NCBI GenBank assembly: GCA_015061115.1
Contig: SUXE01000002.1
Location: forward strand, 102,692 to 166,691
Direction: 5' to 3'
From: Bacteroidales bacterium
GTDB lineage: Bacteria; Bacteroidota; Bacteroidia; Bacteroidales; Paludibacteraceae
Length of the DNA stretch: 64,000 nucleotides
The notes under the pieces were generated by a model. The model was given only the letters and a program-made list of their open reading frames with translations. It did no database searches and was not told the DNA's origin. A program made the position numbers and the translations under genes. Below are positions 53,736-63,855 of this stretch, piece by piece; the first letter of the stretch is position 1; every line of letters starts with the position of its first letter.

Positions 53736-55673
53736 TTATTTTTTAACAATTTTTGTTGAGTATGCGCCAATTTCCTTATTGATTGTCAGCACATACACTC
53801 CCTCTGATAATTCTGATGTGACGATCTTGCCATCATTGACAACACCCGAGCAAACGGTGTTGCCAGAAAGATCAATGATTTCGAATGAAGCGTCGTCCGC
53901 ATCATCAACATTCAAAAGATCCTTTACTGGGTTTGGATATACACTCAATGCTACCGCATCTGTCTGATCGACGGAATTTTCTCCCAAACCAGTTGTTATA
54001 ATAAGCTCAACCGGTTCAGTCACATTCTTGATTGAGCAGCGACCGTTCCAAGAGACCTCCACATTCTCACCCTTGGATGTCTTGACGCTTTCTACATGGT
54101 ATCCCTTAGCAGCAGATACCACGATCTCCGCATCCGATCCGTGACGCACCATGTCATTTCCTTCGTTCACCACAATCGAAGCATTCTCCGATAATGTCTT
54201 GACTCGGTATGTCTCGATGTAGCGGGCGATGACACGCTCGTTATTTTTCTCATTAATCGCTTCAGACATATCGATATCAACATTGACATTTGCATAAAAA
54301 CATAGATAAAGGTAACCTCGTTCAGGATCGGCATTGCACTCAGGAGTATATGGATAATCATCTAATGAAGGGAAATCAAACACCCAATGCAAGTTCTCAT
54401 TAATATCATACTTAGCACATCTGAATGAATTATCACCTGGATTTGGAAGTTCTTCCAAATCTGACGAATATTTACGTTCTACGAAATCATAATCCTCAAA
54501 TCTCAAAATATTGAAATTTTTATCAAATCTAAAAGATTTTTGACTGCCACAATTTCTTGCGGTATTGTAAGGATAGCTTTCCAACTCTCGAAAAGACAAA
54601 TCAGGATTAAGCATATAATAAGACTCTTCTCCTTTATCCCAAATAACATAAGGAACAGAAACTATCACCTGATTTTTTGAATTGACAAAAAAGCGTTTAG
54701 CCTGATTATCATTTTCATTTATAACTCTGTAATTCAACAACTCTAACTTATCATCTTTCAACAAATACTTGCATAAAGCAGCAGAAGCGACACATCTCCA
54801 TCCTGTCTTCTTTTTGACTATAACAGGATTAGATTCATCAAAACTGATATTCATTTCATCACCGCCAAAAGGTATATGACAGAACAACGTATCACCAACA
54901 AATATCAAATTCTGAACCAAGCGTGGACTCTCGCCCTTAAAAAAATCCATTTCATCGTCTGCATCTGAGCCTATACCAAATGCTTGCTTGAATTCCAAAT
55001 CAGACGACAATCTTACAAAACATTTATCATTGTCTCCAAATCTTTTTATAGAGACCGGAGTTTGTTCATTCAATCTCTTAAATTCAGGAGTCACATCCAA
55101 TATGAACCAAAGATCTCCGTTCGCTGATACTGACACTCCACAATAGTTAGAAAAAGCAAAAGGGAATGAGCCCTGTCCACTTGTTACGACATTATCCAAC
55201 TCTATTTCAAATTCTTTCAATACTTTTCCATCTTCCTTACTGATTTTCAATAAAAACGCCGAAAAACTGCCTGATGCTTTCCTTGTGACACCATCATATA
55301 CAAAAATTTTTTCTTGAGGCAATACTACTAGCAACAAATGATCATCAAACTCAACCAATTTTCTTACACCTGACACAGTCTTCGCCCAAATACACTCTCC
55401 ACTAGAAGAGAATTTTAGCACAACGTCTGTGGGTGATGAAGGCAATCTATCTCCATTAGGCAACACGCCACCATTATAAAATGCCGACATATATAAATTT
55501 CCATCTTCGTCAACTATAGAACGCTCTGGTATTGACTCCACCGAATTATCCAATGGAATAGTTGTGTCAAGTGCCAATCCATAATCACCATTTGAATAAA
55601 CCTTCACCTCTGGAATTGCATTTGCACATACCAAAGAAAAAAATGAGATAAAAAATATTAGTATCCTTTTCAT
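53736..55673 (-). CDS. Exported protein with T9SS type A sorting domain
   Basis: A 645-aa protein with a signal peptide (ILIFFISFFSLVCANA). Residues about 40-480 are a beta-propeller-like region (VVLKFSSSGECIWAKTVSG, YNENLHWVFD type strands). The C-terminus is a type IX secretion sorting domain: ALSVYPNPVKDLLNVDDAD, SFEIIDLSGNTVCSG, LSEGVYVLTINKE and final KIVKK. This predicts export through the T9SS and surface attachment or release. Start at 55673, 1 nt after the upstream stop. Role in the system unknown; it ties the operon to T9SS. Confidence 0.82.
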   Translation of the reverse strand: MKRILIFFISFFSLVCANAIPEVKVYSNGDYGLALDTTIPLDNSVESIPERSIVDEDGNLYMSAFYNGGVLPNGDRLPSSPTDVVLKFSSSGECIWAKTVSGVRKLVEFDDHLLLVVLPQEKIFVYDGVTRKASGSFSAFLLKISKEDGKVLKEFEIELDNVVTSGQGSFPFAFSNYCGVSVSANGDLWFILDVTPEFKRLNEQTPVSIKRFGDNDKCFVRLSSDLEFKQAFGIGSDADDEMDFFKGESPRLVQNLIFVGDTLFCHIPFGGDEMNISFDESNPVIVKKKTGWRCVASAALCKYLLKDDKLELLNYRVINENDNQAKRFFVNSKNQVIVSVPYVIWDKGEESYYMLNPDLSFRELESYPYNTARNCGSQKSFRFDKNFNILRFEDYDFVERKYSSDLEELPNPGDNSFRCAKYDINENLHWVFDFPSLDDYPYTPECNADPERGYLYLCFYANVNVDIDMSEAINEKNNERVIARYIETYRVKTLSENASIVVNEGNDMVRHGSDAEIVVSAAKGYHVESVKTSKGENVEVSWNGRCSIKNVTEPVELIITTGLGENSVDQTDAVALSVYPNPVKDLLNVDDADDASFEIIDLSGNTVCSGVVNDGKIVTSELSEGVYVLTINKEIGAYSTKIVKK

Positions 55674-55674
55674 A

Positions 55675-58385
55675 TCAATTTTGTTCCTTTTTTCTTCCTA
55701 AATAGACATACATAAAATTCACCTTCTCATCAATTTTCAATACCAAAATGTATGGTACCGTATATTTCAATTTTAGCTTTCGTAATTCTAATAGAGAGAT
55801 AAGAGAAACCTCTTTCGGTTCATCCAAGTTTAGATTTACAGCTGATATCTCTGCACTTTTGATCTCATTTCCTGTAGTATCACAAAGAATGACTTTAACC
55901 TTTGAGGTATTATGATAGATATCAAATTTCAAAATGTCATTATCTTCAGTCAAAACAGGAGAGGACAAACTTATATTATTACAAATATCAAAACATGGAC
56001 CTGATTTAATATTTGAAAACATCACCTCCTTAAAATCATCATTTCCATTTCCATAAGGAATTTCTATTTTGTTTACCGTATCACGGAAAACCACAAAATA
56101 ATTCATTCTGTCTGCCTTATCATCAGCACAAAGCAATTGATCAGCAAAATAAGTTACTCCATCTGATGTCTTCATCTCAACATTACTCCACTCTGAAATA
56201 TGTGTTTTAGTTTTATTTTCAAATGAGTAGAACAAATACATAGCATAATTTTTCAAATCATAAGTTCTTATATCAGAACCTTCAGGGACTTTTAATTTTG
56301 TCTCTACAGAAAATTCAAGACGTTCCTTTTTATCACACTTTGAAAAAACAGGGTTATCAATAGAGATGACTTTGGAATTATTTCCACAAACAAAAACTGT
56401 CCAATATGGATTCAATATACTATATTGATTTGGAGACACAATCGTAGGCTTCCCATCAGACATGGCTTGTTCAATTCTATAATTAATTCTGTTTATTCCT
56501 TTTTGTAAAGGTATTTCAGCGGAATACATGCCATTTTCTTTCTTTATTTTGTCTTCATTCAACTTTGTGTCTAAAGCATTACCATATCCATAATAAACAA
56601 CAGGATTTCCATTTGCTTTATTATCACATCCTAAATCTTCAGAAAAATGAATTGTTAAATTTTCATTTTCATTATTTATACATCCATAATCTAATTTCTT
56701 TGTTTCGTCGCTTCTAATTACATACCCTGGGTATGAGTATTTAGTAGTATCGATATCAGATTTCTTATCATTTTCATTTTTATTCGGTGTTATCACTATC
56801 GACACTTCATACTCTTTTCCGCATTCCAAATGCGCCTTGTCCATGCATTCAGGTGATATTTTCAAATAATTTCTTTCAGATAAGATGTCTCCAATCTCTT
56901 TAAAAATAGGACTAAAATCCATTTTTTTTCATCATATGGCCACGCATTCTTACAGAAATGTCCAAAATAATCATCACCCAAAAGCCCCATACCATATTGA
57001 TCATATATTATTCCAAACACAGAAAAATTATTACCCTCCACAACACTTTTCATTGCTGTTTTATCATAAACATTACCTTTATCACTACAATACACCTCTT
57101 CGTTGTTGTTCCAACAAGTTTTTCTGTTGAAAATTTTATGGTCATCATAGTACGAATTCTGCATATTATACAAAACAATCATTACTTTAGTTGTATTTGC
57201 TCTATAGAATGTCTGTTTTGACATCTCATCAATAGCATGATATACATACTCATCACCACCACTAGTACCCATTTTTCTTATAATACCTTCTAACGTTTGG
57301 GCATCATACAATTTTTGATTTTCATTTTCACATATAGTAAAATTTTCAGACACCTTATTCGAAGTAGAATAACCAAACCTAGCCAATGAAAATACAGCAT
57401 CATATTTTTTATCGAGGTCTTTACACATTTTTATCAAATTATTTTTCATATTTGTTATTGGTGTACTCATACTACTGCTAAAATCCACCACCAATGCGAC
57501 ATCCAATCTACGTTCAACATTCGTCCATGAAAAACAATCTGCAGTCATTGTATCGGTTTTGCTTTCATTCTTTATTACGACATTTATATCATTTCTATTT
57601 ATTTTAGTTCCCGGAACAAAATTACCTTGTTGATCCTCTGCTCTGAACGAAATGACTCCTTCATTCTGATCTTCCCAAATGACATCTTGAATTTCTAATT
57701 CTTTTAATGTTGGTGTTTTTATGTCAACATCTATCACTTTTTCTTTTGTTGGATCTATGTTCAATCCTCTTAACTGAGGTGTAGTCACATAATTGTCATA
57801 CTGCCATAACAATATCTCAAAATTTTTAAGGCTGAATCCAGATGCAGTATAAGAAGAATCAGAGACCAAATTTAATCTGAATTTAACATCTTTATTGCTA
57901 TATCCAACGATCTCTGTATAGTCGTATACTAATCCATCCGTATATCCTGATCTTCCATATATCTTATTCCATGTCTTACCAAAATCAGTACTTGCTTCAA
58001 CAGAAACATAGTCATAAAAGTTCTCCACCTCAAACATCTCTTCAAGGCAGACGAAAAGGCGGTCGCTATAAGTGACTGTAGGGATATGGATTGTAGGGCT
58101 CTCCGCGGAATAAATTTTATTCTCAAAATATGCGCCTGTGGTGTAAACGTCGTTTAATAGTCTGAAATCCGAGCTTTTCCATGTAGACGACATGGCACTG
58201 GCGTCTGCAGAATATACTACAGAACACCCTCTAGGTCTCTCTCCAAACACATGAGTTTGATAAAACTTACCTTTTTCAGGCGGTGTCGACGGCTCTTCGT
58301 CCACTGTTGTCTCACACCATGCCTTTTGAGTCAAACTCACACAACTAACCAAAGCAACTAAAAGTTGCAAATAATATCTATGCAT
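55675..58385 (-). CDS. vWA-domain exported protein, split by an A8 frameshift
   Basis: Two overlapping frames form one product of about 900 aa. The first (507 codons from 58385) has a signal peptide (LLVALVSCVSLTQKAWCE), a jelly-roll-like region and a von Willebrand factor A domain from about residue 290 with the MIDAS start VALVVDFSSSMS. It goes off frame at an A8 run (56922-56929, minus strand) after NAWPYDEKK and stops at 56862. The second frame continues with MDFSPIFKEIGDILSERNYL, which fits the missing last helix of the vWA domain, and runs to 55675. A -1 slip on A AAA AAA restores the full protein. Without it, the product is a truncated vWA protein. It is the first gene of the operon. 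Programmed slippage, mutation and sequencing error are all possible. Confidence 0.75.
56922..56929 (-). other. A8 slippery run, candidate -1 frameshift site
   Basis: The minus strand reads GAT GAA AAA AAA TGG in the upstream frame. A -1 move gives AAA AAA ATG GAT, joining both vWA frames. Eight consecutive A residues are enough for transcriptional slippage or tandem tRNA slip. Confidence 0.55.
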
Positions 58386-58489
58386 TTTTGATTTTTATTA
58401 TCACATTAAATTACCTTTTCAATCATATCAAACTACAAAAGACCAAGCTTAAATATTCGACACAATCATTGAGTATTTTAAAACGGTTG

Positions 58490-58520
58490 CAAAAGTAACA
58501 CAATTTCGTTATATGGCAAT
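58490..58520 (-). promoter_or_regulatory. Candidate promoter of the Rhs operon
   Basis: On the minus strand ATTG, 19 nt, TACTTTTG matches the Bacteroidota -33/-7 consensus (TTTG, 19-21 nt, TAnnTTTG). Box -7 is 58490-58497 and box -33 58517-58520. The expected start is about 95 nt before the vWA start codon. Confidence 0.6.
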
Positions 58521-58679
58521 TATTTTAGTATGAAAAGTGCTATTCTTTACACAATTTCTTCGATTTTTTATACAACGCAAACGATTTTTGACCAAACAAT
58601 TCGCATTTTGCAAATAAATCAACACAACAACATTGCATTATGACTTTCTTCTACGAACCTGAAATTAGACTTCGTTTAT

Positions 58680-58746
58680 TCTCGCTCGCCTTACGGCTCA
58701 CTCGAAGGACCGAGAGGCAAGGGCGTTCCGCCCTTTGCATTCCTCG
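58680..58746. repeat. Isolated spacer copy upstream of the operon
   Basis: CTCGCTCGCCTTACGGCTC and GGGCAAGGGCGTTCCGCCC followed by TTGCATTCCTC, in the same orientation as in the library. The 486-nt interval 58386-58871 otherwise holds the two divergent promoters and AT-rich DNA. This copy lies outside the toxin library, so the repeat is either mobile or genome-wide. Confidence 0.75.
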
Positions 58747-58846
58747 TCCATAAACCCAACTTCTGCCTTATTAAATTCCATCAATTATAATTTGGCTTCT
58801 TCTTCAAATTTTATCAATTCAATAATGGCGAACAACTTATTTTGAC

Positions 58847-58854
58847 TACTTTTG
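58847..58854 (+). promoter_or_regulatory. Candidate -7 box of the DUF554 operon
   Basis: TACTTTTG fits TAnnTTTG, but only a weak TGG is found at the -33 distance. It implies that translation starts at ATG 58872 rather than the TTG at 58842, which lies upstream of the box. Confidence 0.45.
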
Positions 58855-58871
58855 CCACAAATTTACATCAA

Positions 58872-59594
58872 ATGCTCGGATCAATTGTTAACGCCACTAC
58901 AATTCTCATTGGTGGTGCTCTGGGTGCTTCTTTTGGCACCGGAATAAAAGAAAAATATAAGTCTGCACTTTTCAACGCTCTCGGACTCGCATGTCTTGTG
59001 CTCGGAATGAACGCTGTCATTCCAAACATGTCGAAGAGTGAGTATCCGGTGCTGTTTATAGCCAGCCTCGCAATCGGAGGCGTCGTCGGCACATGGTTGG
59101 ACTTTCAAGGGAAAATAGACAGAGCAAATGCAAGATTAAACGAAAAATCCGGCAATGAAAAGAATGCCCTGCAGGGTCTCATGACCGGATTTCTGCTTTA
59201 TGCGATAGGTACGTTCAGCATCGTCGGACCAGTGCTTTCCGCCCTCTCCCCTTCCCACGGATGGGCTTTAGGCGAGTCTGCCAACACATTTTTATATACC
59301 AATGCGACGCTGGACCTCGTGACTTCAGCGGTGCTAGCAGCGTCTTACGGATGGATAATGCTTCTTGCCGCGCCAATGCTCTTCTGCTGGCAAAGCATTT
59401 TCTATAGCCTCGGATATTTCTGTGGCGACGGAATGCCCGATCCAATGAGGACAGAGCTGACCATAGTCGGCGGTGTGTTGATTCTATGCTCCGGACTGAG
59501 CATTCTTGGCATAAAAGATTGTAAGACGGTGAACCTTCTCCCGTCGCTACTGGTGCCTATCCTATTCTATGGCATCAAAGACATATTCTTTTAG
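58872..59594 (+). CDS. DUF554 family membrane protein
   Basis: A 240-aa protein with about seven membrane segments and the DUF554 (YdfK-like) pattern: MLGSIVNATTILIGGALGA at the start, FASLAIGG-like GxxxG helices, ALQGLMTGFLLYAIGTFSIV and YTNATLDLVTSAVLAASYG. Family function is not established; a transport role has been proposed for such proteins. The ATG at 58872 was chosen over the TTG at 58842 because the family begins with ML.S.VN. It leads a plus-strand run followed 12 nt later by the MBOAT gene. Confidence 0.85.
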   Translation: MLGSIVNATTILIGGALGASFGTGIKEKYKSALFNALGLACLVLGMNAVIPNMSKSEYPVLFIASLAIGGVVGTWLDFQGKIDRANARLNEKSGNEKNALQGLMTGFLLYAIGTFSIVGPVLSALSPSHGWALGESANTFLYTNATLDLVTSAVLAASYGWIMLLAAPMLFCWQSIFYSLGYFCGDGMPDPMRTELTIVGGVLILCSGLSILGIKDCKTVNLLPSLLVPILFYGIKDIFF

Positions 59595-59606
59595 AAATAC
59601 ATATAA

Positions 59607-61010
59607 ATGATATTCAATTCCATTCAATATATAATATTCCTTCCCATTATATTCCTATTATACTGGGCAATGCCACACAAATGGCGTAACTGGCTGTTGC
59701 TCATCGCCAGCTACTATTTTTATATGTGTTGGAATGCACTATATGCGATTCTGATTATATTCACCACCATCTCCACATGGGGGCTTGCAAATGGAATGGA
59801 AAACAAACCGCATAAGGTGAGGAAATTGTTATTGTCTATCTCAATAATACTAAACATTTCCATTCTCTTCACATTCAAATACTACGATTTTCTCATGACC
59901 CTTTTCTGCGACGTTGCCGGACTATTCTCTCTACAAATAACGCCGCATAAACTGGAACTTTTGTTGCCAGTCGGCATTTCATTTTACACATTTCAGGCGA
60001 TAGGCTATTCCATCGACGTCTACCGAAACGACATAAAGCCAGAACACAATCTGGGAGTGTTTGCACTATTTGTCTCATTCTTTCCTCAACTGGTGGCAGG
60101 ACCTATTGAAAGAGCATCACATCTGCTTCCACAGTTCAAAGAGCAAAAGATGTTTTCATACGATTTATTCCGCAACGGCCTGATTATCATATTGTGGGGA
60201 TTCTTTCTCAAACTGGGGCTTGCAGACAGATGTGCCATCTATGTTGACACAATCTACAACAACATACAACAACACAACGGAGGAAGTTATCTTCTCGCCT
60301 CTCTCTGCTTCACATTCCAAATTTATGGAGATTTCTACGGTTACTCGCTGATAGCCATCGGTTCCGCAAAATTGCTGGGATACGACATGTGCAACAATTT
60401 CAACCGTCCATACTTATCTTCCAGCATATCCGAATTCTGGCACAGATGGCATATATCCCTATCCTCTTGGTTCCGCGACTACGTCTATATCCCGCTTGGA
60501 GGCAGTAGATGCTCATCCTTCCGTCGCGACGTAAATCTAATGACAACAATGTTGCTTAGCGGATTATGGCATGGAGCGTCATTGAATTTCATAGTTTGGG
60601 GAGGGATGCACGGTGTGGCGATGTGTATAGAAAGAACATTGGGAATTGCCAAGCCATCCAAAAACAAACTGGTTAGCTGCATCCGTATTACAACATGTCT
60701 TATAGTTGTCTGTTTTCTTTGGATATTCTTCCGAGCAGACACTCTTACAGACGCCATCTCTATCATTAAAGGCATCTTTACAGACTTTGGAAAACCATAC
60801 ATTGTATGGGCCCACATAATAATAATCGGATTCGTTTTGTTCATACTTGCCATACAAGAGATCCTCTACGAAAATGGATTCCACATATCTTCCATCCGTA
60901 ACGTATGGCTGCGACATACGACAAGATACCTATTTATTGTGTTGACTGTGACATTCCTCTTGTTGTTTGGAGTGTTAAATGGGGATCAATTCATTTATTT
61001 TCAATTCTAA
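59607..61010 (+). CDS. MBOAT O-acyltransferase (AlgI-like)
   Basis: A 467-aa multi-pass membrane protein of the MBOAT/AlgI family. Diagnostic stretches: LLPVGISFYTFQAIGYSIDV, FFPQLVAGPIERASHLLPQF, SISEFWHRWHISLSSWFRDY followed by VYIPLGGSR, and LSGLWHGASLNFIVWGGMHG, whose His is the usual catalytic residue. Such proteins pass acyl groups across the membrane to acetylate exported polysaccharides. The next gene is an SGNH-like partner overlapping it, as in alginate-type acetylation pairs. The polysaccharide acceptor is unknown. Confidence 0.9.
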   Translation: MIFNSIQYIIFLPIIFLLYWAMPHKWRNWLLLIASYYFYMCWNALYAILIIFTTISTWGLANGMENKPHKVRKLLLSISIILNISILFTFKYYDFLMTLFCDVAGLFSLQITPHKLELLLPVGISFYTFQAIGYSIDVYRNDIKPEHNLGVFALFVSFFPQLVAGPIERASHLLPQFKEQKMFSYDLFRNGLIIILWGFFLKLGLADRCAIYVDTIYNNIQQHNGGSYLLASLCFTFQIYGDFYGYSLIAIGSAKLLGYDMCNNFNRPYLSSSISEFWHRWHISLSSWFRDYVYIPLGGSRCSSFRRDVNLMTTMLLSGLWHGASLNFIVWGGMHGVAMCIERTLGIAKPSKNKLVSCIRITTCLIVVCFLWIFFRADTLTDAISIIKGIFTDFGKPYIVWAHIIIIGFVLFILAIQEILYENGFHISSIRNVWLRHTTRYLFIVLTVTFLLLFGVLNGDQFIYFQF

Positions 61011-61014
61011 AGAA

Positions 61015-61929
61015 ATGAAAAAGGTTATAGTATTGTTGCTGACGGTGATATTAGGTTGTTTTGTGGTCGACCGAATCGGAAGCAAAATCTGCGACGTGAT
61101 ACACAAGAACTCTGATGGGATAACCGCATCTAAATACAGTCATCTTTTCAACAACTGCGACGAAGATATGGTTCTGCTGGGAACATCCCGTTGTGAAGCC
61201 CATTATGTGCCATCCATAATTTCAGACAGCCTCGGTATTAAGGTTTACAATGGCGGTATAGACGCCAGCGACAACATATTTTCCCATTATTCCGCACTGT
61301 GTCTGATGTTGAGACATCACACGCCCCGCTTCATCGGTTTGGAACTGAGTCACACAGATTTCGCCGAGATGCCAGACCCGTTTAATACGATCTCTTATCT
61401 GGCTCCGTATGTCGGCAAAGATGAGGAGGTGGACAATATCTTTCGTATTGCAGGTTCATATTGGAAATATCAAATTTCCTATCTATACAGATACAACGCT
61501 AAAATCATGGCCGATTTAGCCGGATATGTCATTTCGTACAAAGATAAATTTCAGAATGGCTATCTGAAAAAAGATAAGCCGACAATGGCTCCATATAAAA
61601 AAGACACAATGCCATCGACTTACCCTGTCGACACACTTAAAGTACGGTATCTCAACAAATTCGTGACAAAATGTAAAGACAAAAACATCCAATTATTCTG
61701 CATGATATCACCAAGTTACGACAAAGCTGAAGCCACCACTTATTCATTTCTTCATGATTGGGCAAAAGAGAATGGCATATTGTTGCTCGATTTTCACACA
61801 AGTGGATTATTCTCAGATAATCCGGAGATGTTTTACGACAACAGACACCTGTGTGACGACGGTGCTGCGAGGTATACAAGTATCTTTGTACATACACTCA
61901 AGGAAAATTCACAAAAAAAGTTTAAATAA
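61015..61929 (+). CDS. SGNH-like partner of the MBOAT protein
   Basis: A 304-aa protein with an N-terminal membrane anchor (KKVIVLLLTVILGCFVVDRIG). The catalytic SGNH/GDSL-like blocks are visible: VLLGTSRCEAHYVPS (block I variant with Ser), GGIDASDN and the late DNRHLCDDGAARY with D..H. It starts 4 nt after the MBOAT stop at ATG 61015; the frame is open further upstream, overlapping the MBOAT gene. It likely transfers the acyl group in the periplasm. Family-level role is inferred from the pairing. Confidence 0.75.
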   Translation: MKKVIVLLLTVILGCFVVDRIGSKICDVIHKNSDGITASKYSHLFNNCDEDMVLLGTSRCEAHYVPSIISDSLGIKVYNGGIDASDNIFSHYSALCLMLRHHTPRFIGLELSHTDFAEMPDPFNTISYLAPYVGKDEEVDNIFRIAGSYWKYQISYLYRYNAKIMADLAGYVISYKDKFQNGYLKKDKPTMAPYKKDTMPSTYPVDTLKVRYLNKFVTKCKDKNIQLFCMISPSYDKAEATTYSFLHDWAKENGILLLDFHTSGLFSDNPEMFYDNRHLCDDGAARYTSIFVHTLKENSQKKFK

Positions 61930-61960
61930 TTGTTTCAATCTGCAAAATATTATATTTTTG
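61930..61960 (+). promoter_or_regulatory. Candidate promoter of the TPR gene
   Basis: TTG at 61930-61932, 20 nt, TATTTTTG at 61953-61960. The start codon at 61966 would be almost at the transcription start, so a leaderless or very short leader mRNA is implied. Confidence 0.5.
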
Positions 61961-61965
61961 TAGAT

Positions 61966-62895
61966 ATGAGAAAGAACTTATTTTTATCCTTTATTATCTT
62001 ATTGGCGTCTAATTGCGCCAGCCTTGCGTTTGCTGAAGATTCAGCGGACTCGTTTTTTACGCAAGGTAACGACAGCTACACTGCAGGCAAATATGGTGAT
62101 GCGATAAATTCATATAAAAAAGCATTGAATCTGAGCCCAGGAAATGCATACATATTATATAATATGGGAAATGCATACTCCAACACCGGAATGTATGGCG
62201 ACGCGATAAAATGCTTCGACGCCGCAATTGAAGGCGGTCTGGTAGACGCATCCATCTTTTTCAATCTCGGAAACGCATATAATAGCCAAGGTGAGACGGT
62301 GGAGGCTGTAGGAGCTTACAAAAAAGCATTGAAGATAAACCCTAATGATGATGCGACGCTGCATAATCTAGCTATGGCATATACGACATTGGGCGACTTG
62401 GAGAATGCCATCAAATGCTACGAATCAGCAATCAAAATCAATCCTGACGACGCCGGTTCACACTATAATCTCGGAAACATCTATTCCCAGATGGACGACG
62501 AGACTGCAGCCATACAATGTTATGCCAAAACTGTGAAAATCAATCCATACTACGAGAAAGCATACTGCAATATGGGTGTGTCGTATAGCAATTTAGGCGA
62601 CGAGGATCATGCCATCGACTGTTATCAGAAAGCGATCGAAGTGAACCCTCGTTATGCACGTGCACATTATAATCTTGGCATTTCTTTCCTTCACCGCAAC
62701 TTGAAAGACAAGGCTGAATCTTGCTTCACAAAAGTGGTTGACCTGACGCCATACGACATCAGCGCTTTCATAAAAATCGCCAACGCATACGGTGAGATGG
62801 GCAAACAGGAAAAACAGATCGAATGCATGAAGCGTGCCGCTGAACTTGGTGACGAAGACTGTGCTAAATGGTTGAAAGACAAAGGTGTGAAATAA
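61966..62895 (+). CDS. Exported tetratricopeptide-repeat protein
   Basis: A 309-aa protein with a signal peptide (NLFLSFIILLASNCASLAFA) and about eight consecutive 34-residue TPR units, for example GDAINSYKKALNLSPGNAYI, EAVGAYKKALKINPNDDATL and HAIDCYQKAIEVNPRYARAH. It is a protein-interaction scaffold of the periplasm. The start at 61966 was chosen for the signal peptide; a TTG at 61930 is open in frame. Spacing of 36 nt from the SGNH gene and its own promoter-like boxes suggest separate expression. Specific partner unknown. Confidence 0.82.
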   Translation: MRKNLFLSFIILLASNCASLAFAEDSADSFFTQGNDSYTAGKYGDAINSYKKALNLSPGNAYILYNMGNAYSNTGMYGDAIKCFDAAIEGGLVDASIFFNLGNAYNSQGETVEAVGAYKKALKINPNDDATLHNLAMAYTTLGDLENAIKCYESAIKINPDDAGSHYNLGNIYSQMDDETAAIQCYAKTVKINPYYEKAYCNMGVSYSNLGDEDHAIDCYQKAIEVNPRYARAHYNLGISFLHRNLKDKAESCFTKVVDLTPYDISAFIKIANAYGEMGKQEKQIECMKRAAELGDEDCAKWLKDKGVK

Positions 62896-62952
62896 TCCGA
62901 ATTCACAAAACAAACTATTATTCAGAGTATATAATAGCCAAACATCAACGAA

Positions 62953-63855
62953 ATGGGCGGATTAATTTTTCTAATAATAATCGGATTATTGATTTACATA
63001 GAAAATACCATTAAGTCAGACACCAACGATTCTTCAAAAGACTCTTCAAAAGATTTTTCAAATTTTAAAAGTTCTTCGAATCAAAGTGATGACGTAGTGG
63101 CGGACATATTCATAGCAGTTGTGAAACTGACTCCTAATTTGCATGTTTTAGGTGACGGAGTGAAAGAAAGAATGCGTGAATTCGCATATAAAGCATTCGA
63201 GAATATTGATGGACCTGCAGGTGAGGTCAGGACAAGTCGATTTGCAAACAGAATAAACCAAAGAGAACAAATAAAGGTAAAAGAGCTGGAGAAAAATGTA
63301 TCTGCCAAGATAAAAAGCAACTTCGATTTCCAATATAAAAAAGAGATTCTTATCTGCATGTGGGCTTTAGCATACGCAGATGGTCAAGCCACACTCGACC
63401 AACAAAAACTCATCTCTATCATTGGCAAAGCCTTGGGATTGTCGTACACCACTTGCAACAAAGTGGAGACGATGTTCTGGCAACGTATGAGAGCAGGCAA
63501 ATTCGGCGACTACAAAGAGTTTGAGAAGCGTCGCAACAAATGGTTTGAAGATGAGGCTGAAAGAAAAGCTGAGAAGGAATTCGAAAAAAAGAGAAAAGAA
63601 AACAGCAATTTCAACCACACAAACGACAAAAAGACAAGCTACTCAAATCTGTCTCCTGAACTGCAAAAAGCTTACTCCGTATTGGGAATAGAACCGTCGG
63701 CAAGCATAGATGAAATCAAAAGTCAGAAAAAGAAACTTCTGAAAAGATACCATCCTGATCTTTACTCCAATCAAGGAGAAGAGATGATAAAGAAGGCAAC
63801 AAATAAGGCACAGACGATAAACCATGCCTATGAAATCATAATGAAGAACGTCTAA
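62953..63855 (+). CDS. Membrane-anchored TerB-like/J-domain protein
   Basis: A 300-aa protein. Residues 3-18 (GLIFLIIIGLLIYIEN) are a membrane anchor; a Ser/Asp-rich linker follows; residues about 120-180 form a TerB-like helical domain (FQYKKEILICMWALAYADGQ, DQQKLISIIGKALGL); a charged coiled-coil region (EKEFEKKRKEN) leads to a C-terminal J domain (AYSVLGIEPSASIDEIKSQK) with an intact HPD at 63751-63759. This is the domain set of DjlA-type cochaperones, with the J domain at the C-terminus as in DjlA. It would recruit DnaK at the inner membrane. Confidence 0.82.
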   Translation: MGGLIFLIIIGLLIYIENTIKSDTNDSSKDSSKDFSNFKSSSNQSDDVVADIFIAVVKLTPNLHVLGDGVKERMREFAYKAFENIDGPAGEVRTSRFANRINQREQIKVKELEKNVSAKIKSNFDFQYKKEILICMWALAYADGQATLDQQKLISIIGKALGLSYTTCNKVETMFWQRMRAGKFGDYKEFEKRRNKWFEDEAERKAEKEFEKKRKENSNFNHTNDKKTSYSNLSPELQKAYSVLGIEPSASIDEIKSQKKKLLKRYHPDLYSNQGEEMIKKATNKAQTINHAYEIIMKNV

